Of a stretch of DNA of 20,353 nt, positions 8,618 through 16,647 are shown one piece after another. The notes beneath the pieces were generated by a model. The model was not told where the DNA came from and made no database searches. It saw nothing but the letters and a program-made list of their open reading frames with translations. The position numbers and the translations under genes are program-made. How positions within the stretch are numbered: position 1 is the first letter of the stretch; each line of letters starts with the position of its first letter. The stretch lies in the NCBI GenBank assembly GCA_028701555.1, contig JAQVQN010000003.1, forward strand, positions 1 to 20,353. Reading direction: 5' to 3'. The stretch is from Kiritimatiellia bacterium (GTDB taxonomy: Bacteria; Verrucomicrobiota; Kiritimatiellia; RFP12; UBA1067).

Positions 8618-8629
8618 TTTTGCGCAAAA
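8618..8629. promoter_or_regulatory. Perfect 12-bp palindrome, candidate operator
   Basis: TTTTGCGCAAAA is a perfect palindrome in the divergent region between the MFS operon and the polyol dehydrogenase. No regulator gene is adjacent, so a binding protein cannot be named. Confidence 0.4.
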
Positions 8630-8641
8630 AAAGTATCAGTT

Positions 8642-8659
8642 TCGCGCATGTCTGCGCGA
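8642..8659. promoter_or_regulatory. Perfect inverted repeat, candidate operator
   Basis: TCGCGCA and TGCGCGA are perfect 7-bp inverted arms around a 4-bp spacer (TGTC), close to the middle of the divergent region. The size and symmetry suit a dimeric transcription factor. Confidence 0.45.
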
Positions 8660-8670
8660 TCCGCGCGTCT

Positions 8671-8693
8671 TTGAACTTGCATTTCAAGCCCAA
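8671..8693. promoter_or_regulatory. Interrupted dyad TTGnnCTTG-N5-CAAGnnCAA, candidate operator
   Basis: Two 9-bp arms, matched at seven positions each, are symmetric around 8682. A -10-like TATAAC follows at 8704-8709, so the dyad overlaps the -35 zone expected for the polyol dehydrogenase gene, as an operator or activator site would. Confidence 0.4.
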
Positions 8694-8747
8694 AAACAGA
8701 GATTATAACGATTTTGCCAGCGCTTTATAGTTAACTGAAAGGTTGTC

Positions 8748-9998
8748 ATGGAACACGTTTTTGTGGGGTTCGGTTTTGGGCCCATCCAGTCGGGACTGTT
8801 CGCCAAAGAGGCGTACGCGGGCGGACGTTTTTCAGAGATTGCGGTGGCAGAGGTTGACCCCGCGCTGGTGGCAGCGGTGCGCGGCAACAAAGATTGCTAC
8901 GCCCTGAACGTGGCCACCGCTGACGGCATCGAGCAGGTGCAGATCGAGGGCGTAACGCTGCTCGATCCGGCGCAGCCGGATGACGAGCGCCGCTTGAGCG
9001 AAACGCTGAGCCGCGCCACGGAGGTTGTGACCTCGCTGCCTTCGGTTGCTTTCTTCACGCGCGGCGGTGTCGCGAGCGTGGCCGGGCGCATCGCCGCAGG
9101 TCTGTGCGGTTCAGAGGGGCAGACTGTCGTATACACTGCCGAGAACAATAACCATGCGGCAGAAATTCTGCAAAAGGACGTGCAGGCAGCCATGCCGCAG
9201 GGTGCGCGGCCGCGCACGGCGCAGTACCTGAACACCGTGATCGGCAAGATGAGCCAGGTCATCAACGACCCAATGGAGATCGCGCGGCGTGGACTGGCGC
9301 CGGTCGCGCCGGGATTCCCTCGTGCATTTCTGGTCGAGTCTTTCAACCGCATCTTGGTTTCTAAGATCACGCTGCCAGGCTTTGAGCCCGGCATCACGGC
9401 TTTCGAGGAGAAGGGAGACCTGCTGCCTTTTGAAGAGGCCAAGCTTTACGGCCACAACGCCATCCACACGCTCTTGGGCTTTTTGGCTCAGGACTGCGGA
9501 CTCGCCCTGATGTCGGACCTGCGCGAGCGGCCAGAGCTGCTGGATCGCGCCCGCAAAGCCTTCATAGACGAGGCTGGCACGGCGTTGGTCAAGCGTTACC
9601 GGGATCACGGCGACAAGTTGTTCACGAATGATGGGTTCCGAGCGTACGCAGAGGATCTGCTTGAGCGCATAACCAACCCGTATCTCTCGGACACGGTGGC
9701 GCGAGCCACGCGCGACCCGCTGCGCAAACTCGGGCGCTCTGACCGTATCTTCGGATCGATCCGGCTTTGCCTTGAGCAGGGCGTGGAACCGATTAACCTA
9801 GCGGCCGGAGCACTGGCCGGGATGCGTGCGTTGGCGGCAGACAAGGAGTGTCCGGCCAGCTCGGCTTTCGAACCATTGCGCACCGGCCAGAATCTGGATG
9901 CCGACGCCTTCGCGCAGTGCCTGACCGCCCTTTGGGGCGATGCGTGTGTGGACGATGAACTACGCGCGCTCTCCAGCTTGCTCCAGCGCGCACAGTAG
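8748..9998 (+). CDS. Mannitol dehydrogenase-family polyol dehydrogenase
   Basis: A 416-residue member of the polyol-specific long-chain dehydrogenase family, which includes mannitol 2-dehydrogenase and mannitol-1-phosphate 5-dehydrogenase and oxidises sugar alcohols or reduces ketoses and uronates with NAD(P). The N-terminal Rossmann fold opens with FVGFGFGPIQSG, a variant of the glycine-rich loop, and AENNNHAAE at 131-139 corresponds to the cofactor-site A-C-E-N motif. The catalytic signature K-x-x-x-x-N-x-x-H is intact as KLYGHNAIH (K232, N237, H240). The divergent sequence prevents naming the substrate; resemblance is closer to the mannitol-1-phosphate type in the KLYxHN block. GAAAGG lies 6 nt before the ATG. 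It is divergent from the MFS operon, probably controlled from the same region, and likely part of the same pathway. Confidence 0.85.
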   Translation: MEHVFVGFGFGPIQSGLFAKEAYAGGRFSEIAVAEVDPALVAAVRGNKDCYALNVATADGIEQVQIEGVTLLDPAQPDDERRLSETLSRATEVVTSLPSVAFFTRGGVASVAGRIAAGLCGSEGQTVVYTAENNNHAAEILQKDVQAAMPQGARPRTAQYLNTVIGKMSQVINDPMEIARRGLAPVAPGFPRAFLVESFNRILVSKITLPGFEPGITAFEEKGDLLPFEEAKLYGHNAIHTLLGFLAQDCGLALMSDLRERPELLDRARKAFIDEAGTALVKRYRDHGDKLFTNDGFRAYAEDLLERITNPYLSDTVARATRDPLRKLGRSDRIFGSIRLCLEQGVEPINLAAGALAGMRALAADKECPASSAFEPLRTGQNLDADAFAQCLTALWGDACVDDELRALSSLLQRAQ

Positions 9999-10000
9999 GT

Positions 10001-10029
10001 AGCCGGTTTTCGTTATATCGAAACGGGCT
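10001..10029 (+). other. Stem-loop after the polyol dehydrogenase
   Basis: AGCCGGTTTTCG and CGAAACGGGCT form an imperfect stem around a TTATAT loop, starting 2 bp after the stop codon. No T-tract follows, so it may only protect the 3' end. It abuts the promoter zone of the next gene. Confidence 0.35.
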
Positions 10030-10051
10030 TCCCTCAAATGCGCCAATGCGG

Positions 10052-10063
10052 TACATTAGAGGC
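10052..10063 (+). promoter_or_regulatory. Putative -10 box of a leaderless transcript
   Basis: TACATT (10052-10057) ends 6 nt before the ATG at 10064, so transcription would begin at or next to the start codon. It matches the -10 consensus at four of six bases. The GAGG directly before the ATG is too close (1 nt) to be a normal ribosome binding site. Confidence 0.4.
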
Positions 10064-11293
10064 ATGAAAAACTGTATCACAACCGCATTGATTGTTTTGG
10101 CGGCGTACAGCGCCGCGGCGGGCGGAGGCTTCCCGCAGTTTTGCCGAGCACGTCAGATAACTTCCGGCCCGAAAGAGCACCTCTTCGCCAGCTATTACGC
10201 GATTAACTCCTGGAGCGCGGACAACCGTTACGTCACTGTCCTGCAAACCGACATGCGCAACGGCCTGTCGACCGTTAATGAACCGGCGGTACTGGGGCTG
10301 GTCGACTTGCGCGAAAATAACCGCTTTATTCCGCTGACGGACACGCGCTGCTGGAATTTTCAGGAGGCCACCATGGCTCATTGGCTGGCCACCGACCCCA
10401 ACCGTAAATTCATCTACAACGATCTGGTGGACGGAAAGTTCGTTTCGGTGATTTTCGATATCGAGACCAAGACAAAGAAAATTATCCCTTATCCGATCAG
10501 CGCGGTCGCGCCCAACGGCAAGGAAGCGGTCAGCATCAACTACGCACGGCTGCGTCTGACACGTCCGGATTACGGGTATGACGGCAAGGGACAAGACGCA
10601 CGCGAAACGGTCACCTGGCCGGAGGACGACGGCCTTTCACTAGTCAACCTGGAAACCGGCGAAGCGCGACTGATTGTCTCCACTGCCTCGGCGCGTGCGC
10701 TAATGCCAAAGGTCGCCGAGGGCAAAGAGTTGGCCTATTTCTGCCACACGGTCTTCAGCCGCGACGGTTCGAAAATCTTCTGGCTGGCGCGTTCGGTCAA
10801 TCCTACGACAGCCCGAGGGTGGCAGACCACCTCGTTCACCTGCAACCGTGACGGCACAGACGTGCGGCGCTGCTTCCCGGACGGCTGGGGCGGCTCGCAT
10901 TTTAACTGGCTTGATGGCGACCGTCTGATGGTCACAGCCAAATACATGGACAAGGTCTTCAGCCATGTTCTTTTTACCGTCGGCAAGGAAGACTACACAC
11001 GTGTCGGCATGGGTCTGCTGGATTTCGACGGGCACGGCGTTTTTTCCGATGACGGCAAGTGGATGGCCACCGACACCTATCCAGACAAAATGGGCGAGCG
11101 CAAGCTGATGGTGCTGCGGATGAGCGACCAGGCGATCTTGCCGCTCGGCGCATATCTGGTGCCGGAGCTTTACCGGGAAACTTATTCGCGCTGCGACCTG
11201 CACCCGCGCTGGCGTCCGGACGGCAAGATGCTGGCGTTCAACTCCGTTCATGAGGGGACACGGCAGGTTTACGTGATGGACATCGCGGAGTGA
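10064..11293 (+). CDS. Exported PD40-type beta-propeller, oligogalacturonate lyase-like
   Basis: From the ATG at 10064 this is a 409-residue protein; an ATG at 10046 would add six residues before a normal signal peptide and has no binding site. Residues 1 to about 19 are a signal peptide (ITTALIVLAAYSAAA, cleavage near AAA-G). The rest reads as a beta-propeller with TolB/PD40-like blades: ATDPNRKFIYN, FSRDGSKIFWLA, FSDDGKWMATD, and a final HPRWRPDGKMLAFNSVHEGTRQVYVMDI. The last block, with histidines near the C-terminus, resembles secreted relatives of oligogalacturonate lyases (PL22), which cleave unsaturated pectin oligomers. I did not identify the full metal-binding set, so lyase activity is a guess and the propeller fold is the firm part. 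It starts a run of three same-strand exported proteins. Confidence 0.72.
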   Translation: MKNCITTALIVLAAYSAAAGGGFPQFCRARQITSGPKEHLFASYYAINSWSADNRYVTVLQTDMRNGLSTVNEPAVLGLVDLRENNRFIPLTDTRCWNFQEATMAHWLATDPNRKFIYNDLVDGKFVSVIFDIETKTKKIIPYPISAVAPNGKEAVSINYARLRLTRPDYGYDGKGQDARETVTWPEDDGLSLVNLETGEARLIVSTASARALMPKVAEGKELAYFCHTVFSRDGSKIFWLARSVNPTTARGWQTTSFTCNRDGTDVRRCFPDGWGGSHFNWLDGDRLMVTAKYMDKVFSHVLFTVGKEDYTRVGMGLLDFDGHGVFSDDGKWMATDTYPDKMGERKLMVLRMSDQAILPLGAYLVPELYRETYSRCDLHPRWRPDGKMLAFNSVHEGTRQVYVMDIAE

Positions 11294-11342
11294 TTGGAAA
11301 GCCGACCACTTTGGGTTACGGGCGAAAACGAGCGGGTAACTG

Positions 11343-11433
11343 GAACATCGAACATTAAACGTTAATCCTTAAACGTTAAACCTTAAACCTTAAACGTTAA
11401 ACTTTGAACGTTGAACGTTAAACCTTGAAGTTA
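11343..11433. repeat. Thirteen-unit heptanucleotide tandem array
   Basis: Thirteen consecutive 7-bp units in perfect phase; ten fit RAACNTT (mainly AAACGTT, AAACCTT, GAACGTT). It fills most of the gap between the propeller gene and the TIM-barrel gene and ends 22 bp before the latter's ATG. No spacers exist, so this is a microsatellite-like tandem repeat and not a CRISPR. Confidence 0.9.
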
Positions 11434-11455
11434 TAGAGAAACGAGGGGGTGGGAG

Positions 11456-13393
11456 ATGAGAAAAGCTTGGTTAATGGCTGTTTTGGCGGCTGGTGTTTGG
11501 TCGGCTGCCGGGGCAGGCACCGAGAATCTGGTTAAGAATCCGGGGTTCGAGGAGACCGATGCGCCCGGCACCACTATGGCATGGAGCGATCGCAAGCCGG
11601 TCTACCGCTTTATCGACGGTTGCGGCCGCATGGGCAGCCGAGGACTGGCTTTCGACAACAACGATCCAAAATTCTACTCGTTTCCCACGCAGCCAATCGC
11701 TTTCGAACCGGGCGCTTGCTACGAGTTCGAAGTTTGGGTGCGTACCGAAGCACTGGAAGGCGAGGAGTCCGGTGCATCAATCTGCATGGAGTGGTATGGC
11801 GCCGACGGCAAATGGCTCGGCGGGGCCTACACGGAAGGCGTTCGCGGCACCAGCGAAGGATGGGTGCGCGTCAAAGGTAGCGGGCGGGCCATACCCGAGA
11901 AAGCCGCTCGTGTGGTGGTGGCGCCATACGTGCGTCGCGGCATGACCGGAAAGGCCTGGTTCGATGACATGCGCGTGTCGCGTTACTACCCTCCGCTGGC
12001 ATCGACCGTTAGCGCCTCCTGTTACCGCCACGTCGCAGCATCCGGGCCGGTGACCTTCTCTGCCGCTTTGGGCCTGAAACACTCCGGCATCAAGGCGGAC
12101 GAGTGTGCGGCATTGTTCGTGTTTAAGGACAAGTCCGGTGCCACACTGAAAAAACTCAAGCCGGAAATCCTCGAAGAAGCGCGCGCTCAGATTACGCTGG
12201 ATGCGACTGAACTACCGATTGGAGAGAGCCGTGTGCATTTTGAAATATCGGCGCGGGACGCGGCGGCTAAAGGTACGGCCTCGACTTTTTTCCGGCGTGT
12301 AGAGCGGCTGCCGGAGCGCAAAGCCTATATCGACGCCCACCGTCGCCTGATCGCGGACGGCCAGCCCTTCTTTCCGCTGGGCATGTACTGGTCCGGCATC
12401 AAAGAACCGGATCTAGAAGTTTACGCGAAAGGGCCTTTTAACTGCCTGATGCCTTACGGCAGCCCGAGCACCAACCAGATGGATCTCTGCCATGCTCACG
12501 GGTTGAAAGTTCTGTACTCCATCAAAGACCTCTACCACGGCACGCGCTGGGCGCCGAAACACATAAAGACCGCCGAAGACGAGACGGCTGCAATCAAACG
12601 CACGGTGGAATTGCACCGCCACCATCCGGCACTCCTGGCCTGGTACATCAACGACGAGCTGCCGATCGAAATGAACGACCGTCTGGCTGCGCGGCAGCGC
12701 CTGATGGAAGAGCTTGATCCCGACCATCCCACATGGGTCGTGCTGTACCAATATGATCAGGTAGGCCGCTATATGGACACTTTCGACGTCATCGGCACCG
12801 ACCCCTATCCCATACCTAAAGAACCTGTCGGCACGGCCTTGGAGTGGACGCGCGTCACGCGCGACCTGAGTCATAACTCCCGCGCCCTGTGGCAGGTGCC
12901 GCAGGTCTTCGACTGGGGCGCGTACCGCAAGGGCGTGGAGCAGGAGAAGGCCCGCGCGCCGACACTGGCCGAGATGCGGGCCATGGCCTGGCAGTGCATC
13001 GCGGCAGGCGCGAACGGTCTAGTATTTTACTCGTTCTTCGACCTGCAAAAGATGAACGAGCGCAACCCTTTCGAGCGGCGCTGGTCAGAGGTGTGCGAAA
13101 TGGCCGCTGAGATCAAACGTTTCATGCCGATACTGCTTTCGATTGAGCCTGTGCCGTCAGTAAAAGTGGAAGCGCCTGTATCTGTAGAGACGCGTTTGTG
13201 GCGGCATGCTGGATCGGTTTATCTGCTAGCGGTCAACGGCGCGGACGAGCCGGTCGAGGCCAAGGCACAAGTTGCAGGTGGGTTCAAGTCTGTAGTGCCG
13301 CAGTTCGGCCCGGCACCCGACAACGATGGCAATGGCGGCCTGACTTTCAAATTGACTCCGTTGGAACCTGTGCTGGTGCGGATGGTTTATTAG
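11456..13393 (+). CDS. Exported glycoside hydrolase-like protein: CBM-type domain plus TIM barrel
   Basis: A 645-residue protein with a signal peptide at 1-20 (AWLMAVLAAGVWSAAGA). Residues 22-178 look like a family 4/9-type carbohydrate-binding beta-sandwich, opening with NLVKNPGFEE and closing with KAWFDDMRVS. A linker beta-domain (about 180-285) leads to a TIM barrel from about 290, seen in RLIADGQPFFPLGMYW and HPALLAWYINDELP. E401 in that strand is where clan GH-A enzymes carry the acid/base; GANGLVFYSFFD marks the last barrel strand. I could not place the nucleophile, so catalysis is not proven. A small C-terminal beta-domain ends the protein. GAGGGGG lies 7 nt before the ATG. The NHL lipoprotein gene starts 25 bp downstream, so the two are probably cotranscribed. 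Confidence 0.78.
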   Translation: MRKAWLMAVLAAGVWSAAGAGTENLVKNPGFEETDAPGTTMAWSDRKPVYRFIDGCGRMGSRGLAFDNNDPKFYSFPTQPIAFEPGACYEFEVWVRTEALEGEESGASICMEWYGADGKWLGGAYTEGVRGTSEGWVRVKGSGRAIPEKAARVVVAPYVRRGMTGKAWFDDMRVSRYYPPLASTVSASCYRHVAASGPVTFSAALGLKHSGIKADECAALFVFKDKSGATLKKLKPEILEEARAQITLDATELPIGESRVHFEISARDAAAKGTASTFFRRVERLPERKAYIDAHRRLIADGQPFFPLGMYWSGIKEPDLEVYAKGPFNCLMPYGSPSTNQMDLCHAHGLKVLYSIKDLYHGTRWAPKHIKTAEDETAAIKRTVELHRHHPALLAWYINDELPIEMNDRLAARQRLMEELDPDHPTWVVLYQYDQVGRYMDTFDVIGTDPYPIPKEPVGTALEWTRVTRDLSHNSRALWQVPQVFDWGAYRKGVEQEKARAPTLAEMRAMAWQCIAAGANGLVFYSFFDLQKMNERNPFERRWSEVCEMAAEIKRFMPILLSIEPVPSVKVEAPVSVETRLWRHAGSVYLLAVNGADEPVEAKAQVAGGFKSVVPQFGPAPDNDGNGGLTFKLTPLEPVLVRMVY

Positions 13394-13418
13394 ACGAATA
13401 CTCGAAGGGAGATGCGCC

Positions 13419-16400
13419 ATGGATGCTGATCGCCTGCTGCGTGGTTCACTGAAAGTTTCTTGCATCCACTCATTATGGATGTGCGTGTCGGCCGCGTTGC
13501 TGTCAGCACTCTGCGGTTGTAAACTCGCACCCTCGGATGGCCCAAAACCGCTGGCGGACACAACTCCGGTCGCGGTGTTTACCGGCTACCACTGGAAGAC
13601 CCTGGCCGGCCAGCCCGGCGGCCTCGGCAACGTGGACGGCAAAGGCGCACTGTCGCGCTTCTGCCAACCGCATGGGCTCGCCTTTGACGCGACCGGAAAC
13701 CTCTATGTGGCTGACTATTACAACTACGCCATACGCAAAATCGCGCAGGACGGCACGGTCACCACTCTGGCCGGTGCCGTGGGCCAAGCTGGCTGCACTG
13801 ACGGGCTGGGCAGTGCGGCGCGTTTCGGCAAGATTGCCGGATTGGCCGCTGACGCGGCTGGCAACGTGTATGTAGCCGACACCGACAACCATGTGATCCG
13901 CAAAGTCGCTCCGAACGGGCTGGTTACCACTTTGGCGGGATCGGCGGGCGCAGCCGGCTATACCGATGGCAAGAGCTCTGACGCGCGCTTCCGCTCGCCG
14001 CATGACGTGGCGGTGGACAGCAAGGGCAATTTGTATGTGGCTGATGCCGGCAACCATCTAGTGCGCCGGGTCGACGCTTCCGGTGCCGTGGTAACGCTTG
14101 CGGGACAGATCGAAATCAAGGGCGGCGTTCCGGTCGGGGGCTATGCGGACGGCAAGGGCGCGGCAGCGCGGTTCCGCGCTCCACGCGGTGTTGCTGTTGA
14201 TAAAGACGGTTTGGTCTGCGTAGCGGACACCGAGAATGCAGCGATACGCCGGATCACGCCGGAAGGCGTCGTGACTACACTGGCTGGCAAGGCGGGGCAG
14301 GCGGGCAACTCCGGAGGCAAGGGCGAGACAGCACGTTTCAACTATCCGCAGAGTCTGGCGTTGGCGCCTGACGGCAGCCTGTATGTCGCCGACACCTGGA
14401 ACAGGCTGATTCGCAAAGTCTCGAAAACAGGAGAGGTGGAGACGGTCGCCGTGCTCTCCGGCAAGCTGACGTCTCCGCGCGGAGTGGCAGTCGATAAAGA
14501 CGGAAACCTAGCGGTGTCCGATACTGAACTTCAAACGATCAGCCTTCGCAAAGCGGACGGGACTTTCGCGGTGCTAGCCGGCAGCACCAGCCGCCACGGG
14601 CACGCGGACGGAAAAGGCGCCGAGATCCTGTTCAACCGGCCTACAGGCATCGCGGTCGACCGGCTCAAGAACCTGACAGTCTCTGACAATTTCAGCCATG
14701 TCATAAGGACGGTCGCGGCGGACGGTACGGTCAAAACCTTGGCGGGCAAAGCCGGAACGCAAGGGTTCGCTGACGGCAAAGGCGCATCCGCCTTGTTCTT
14801 CTGGCCTGCGGGTCTGGCGCGCGACGCCTACGGAGACATTTTCGTGGCAGATTCCGGCAACCACGCGATCCGTAAAGTTACGCCGGACGGGGTTGTGACA
14901 ACTCTGGCAGGCGCGGGCGGCAGCGCAGGCAGTGCCGACGGGGTCGGCAACCAGGCGCGTTTCTCATCACCCTCCGATGTCGCAGTTGACGGTGGCGGAA
15001 ACCTTTTTGTGGCTGACCGCGGCAACCACCTGATCCGCCGCGTGTCGGTTAAAGGCGATGTCTCCACCATGGCCGGCAGCGCTGGCAAGGCAGGCAGTGA
15101 CGACGGTTTCGGCGAGTGGGCGCGCTTCGACAACCCAGGCGGGGTGGCGGTCGACAGGACGGGTTATGCTTATGTCGCAGATACCGGCAACCACACGATC
15201 CGCAAGATCGCTCCCGGCGGCGAGGTCACGACTTTGGCGGGCAAGGCAGGCGAGGCAGGCGGCGCGGATGGGCAGGGCGTTGCGGCGCGGTTCAACGGGC
15301 CAGCCGCCTTGTGGATCGATGCCGACAATAACCTGCTGGTGGCGGACCGCGACAACCACATGATCCGCAAGGTCACTCCAGCGGGTCTAGTCACTACTTT
15401 GGGCGGCAAGCCTAACCGCATGAGCTGCGCAGACGGATTCGGGACATCCGCCGTGTTTGCGCAGCCGTCGGGACTTACCTCTGACAATGACGGGATCCTG
15501 TATGTTGCCGACGCCTGCAACAACCGCGTCGCGTCGGGCTTACCCGGCAACGAGTCGGCCGTTTTCGCATGTGATGCAACGCCGCTCAAAAGCGCTGACG
15601 TTGCCGGATCGGCAGAAGCATCCATTTCGCCTTATGTGTGGGAGCTTTTTGTCGGTCAGCCGGGAGCGGCCGGAACTGAAGACGGCAAGGGTCAAGCGGC
15701 GCGGTTCAACGGGCCGCAAGGTTTGGCGTTAAGCGAGCGCGGCATTCTATTCGTGGCGGACTGCAACGGCAACGTCATCCGCAAAGTCACGTCCGTGGGC
15801 GAAGTAACAACCCTGCAAGGCACGGCCGGACGCATGACCGCGCCGATCGGCATAGCGTATCGCGCCAAAGGCTACTGCTATGTCACGGACATCTCTCATG
15901 TTGTCTGGCTGGTCACGCCTGCAGGCGATATCAGGCGCTTGGCCGGTGAACCCGCACGAGGCGGATATGCCGACGGGCTTGGCGGGCAGGTACGTTTCAA
16001 CTACCTGCCCGGTGTTGCGGCGGATGGCAAGGGCAATGTTTTTTTGGCTGACCACAACAACCATGTTTTGCGCAGACTTGCGCCTGACGGACGGGTTTCG
16101 ACGCTGGCCGGTACAGCCGGCAGCCCGGGCGATTTCGACGGCAATGGCGCGGCTGCGCGCTTTATGCTGCCGACTGCCGTCGCCATCGGACCCAAGGGAA
16201 ATCTGTATGTGACGGACGAGAACCGGATCCGCAAGATCTCGCAGGGCGGCGAGGTCGTCACCCTGGCCTTCCCAGGAGTCCAGCTTGGACGGCTAGACGG
16301 AATCACCGTTGATAAAAAGGGCCGTGTCTATGCGGCTGACCGCGAAAATCATGTCATCTGGCGCATAACCGGTGACCAGCATATTGAGCGCTTGGGCAGC

Positions 16401-16529
16401 AGCGGGCTGGCCATGGGCGGCTCGGGCTGGCTGATTACCGGTATGACGGTGGACAGCCGTGGCACGGTATATGTGTCCGACGCGGTGCGTCACTGCATCA
16501 TGCGGGGCAAACCCGCAGCCAAACGCTAA
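13419..16529 (+). CDS. NHL-repeat lipoprotein with about 18 repeats
   Basis: A 1036-residue predicted lipoprotein. A long N-terminus ends in the lipobox LCGC, making C34 the likely lipidated cysteine. The rest is NHL beta-propeller repeat of about 55 residues with the pattern VTTLAG-x7-8-ADGxGxxARF-xxP-x-G-x-AVD-x-x-GNLYVADxxNHxIRKV. I count twelve repeats, then a Ser/Ala-rich linker of about 30 residues (roughly 710-740), then six more, enough for three six-bladed propellers. The first repeat after the linker (VWELFVGQPG, EDGKGQAARF) resembles repeat 1 (HWKTLAGQPG, VDGKGALSRF), pointing to an internal duplication. Repeats 6, 14, 17 and 18 lack the DG-x-G-x-x-ARF insert. No catalytic domain is seen. 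A binding or scaffold role at the outer membrane or cell surface is inferred. GAAGGGAG precedes the ATG by 7 nt. Confidence 0.88.
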   Translation: MDADRLLRGSLKVSCIHSLWMCVSAALLSALCGCKLAPSDGPKPLADTTPVAVFTGYHWKTLAGQPGGLGNVDGKGALSRFCQPHGLAFDATGNLYVADYYNYAIRKIAQDGTVTTLAGAVGQAGCTDGLGSAARFGKIAGLAADAAGNVYVADTDNHVIRKVAPNGLVTTLAGSAGAAGYTDGKSSDARFRSPHDVAVDSKGNLYVADAGNHLVRRVDASGAVVTLAGQIEIKGGVPVGGYADGKGAAARFRAPRGVAVDKDGLVCVADTENAAIRRITPEGVVTTLAGKAGQAGNSGGKGETARFNYPQSLALAPDGSLYVADTWNRLIRKVSKTGEVETVAVLSGKLTSPRGVAVDKDGNLAVSDTELQTISLRKADGTFAVLAGSTSRHGHADGKGAEILFNRPTGIAVDRLKNLTVSDNFSHVIRTVAADGTVKTLAGKAGTQGFADGKGASALFFWPAGLARDAYGDIFVADSGNHAIRKVTPDGVVTTLAGAGGSAGSADGVGNQARFSSPSDVAVDGGGNLFVADRGNHLIRRVSVKGDVSTMAGSAGKAGSDDGFGEWARFDNPGGVAVDRTGYAYVADTGNHTIRKIAPGGEVTTLAGKAGEAGGADGQGVAARFNGPAALWIDADNNLLVADRDNHMIRKVTPAGLVTTLGGKPNRMSCADGFGTSAVFAQPSGLTSDNDGILYVADACNNRVASGLPGNESAVFACDATPLKSADVAGSAEASISPYVWELFVGQPGAAGTEDGKGQAARFNGPQGLALSERGILFVADCNGNVIRKVTSVGEVTTLQGTAGRMTAPIGIAYRAKGYCYVTDISHVVWLVTPAGDIRRLAGEPARGGYADGLGGQVRFNYLPGVAADGKGNVFLADHNNHVLRRLAPDGRVSTLAGTAGSPGDFDGNGAAARFMLPTAVAIGPKGNLYVTDENRIRKISQGGEVVTLAFPGVQLGRLDGITVDKKGRVYAADRENHVIWRITGDQHIERLGSSGLAMGGSGWLITGMTVDSRGTVYVSDAVRHCIMRGKPAAKR

Positions 16530-16631
16530 GCAACAGTTTCGAATCCGGCATTCCGCTGTGATGCTAGTGATTTATTTTAAAAAGTGGCCAGAAAGAAATC
16601 TGCGTGGCCGGGTTCCGGTCTGCCGATAATA

Positions 16632-16647
16632 TGTTATACTCAAAAGC
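16632..16647 (+). promoter_or_regulatory. Extended -10 promoter of a predicted leaderless transcript
   Basis: TGTTATACT (16632-16640) is an extended -10 box (TG-N-TATACT), ending 7 nt before the ATG at 16648. No Shine-Dalgarno lies in between. A weak TTCCGG sits 16 bp upstream of the hexamer. Confidence 0.6.

Noticed and set aside
10001..10029. Intrinsic terminator
   Set aside because: A stem exists but is imperfect and is followed by TCCCTC, not a T-tract, so I list it only as a stem-loop.
11343..11433. CRISPR array
   Set aside because: Units are 7 bp, contiguous and lack spacers; no cas genes are near.
13560..16520. Tandem DNA repeat or recombination hot spot of about 165 bp period
   Set aside because: The period is explained by the protein-level NHL repeats; the DNA copies have diverged considerably.
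16586..16609. GGCCA...TGGCC hairpin upstream of the zinc-ribbon gene
   Set aside because: Arms of 5 bp with a loop of about 15 nt are expected by chance in sequence of this composition.
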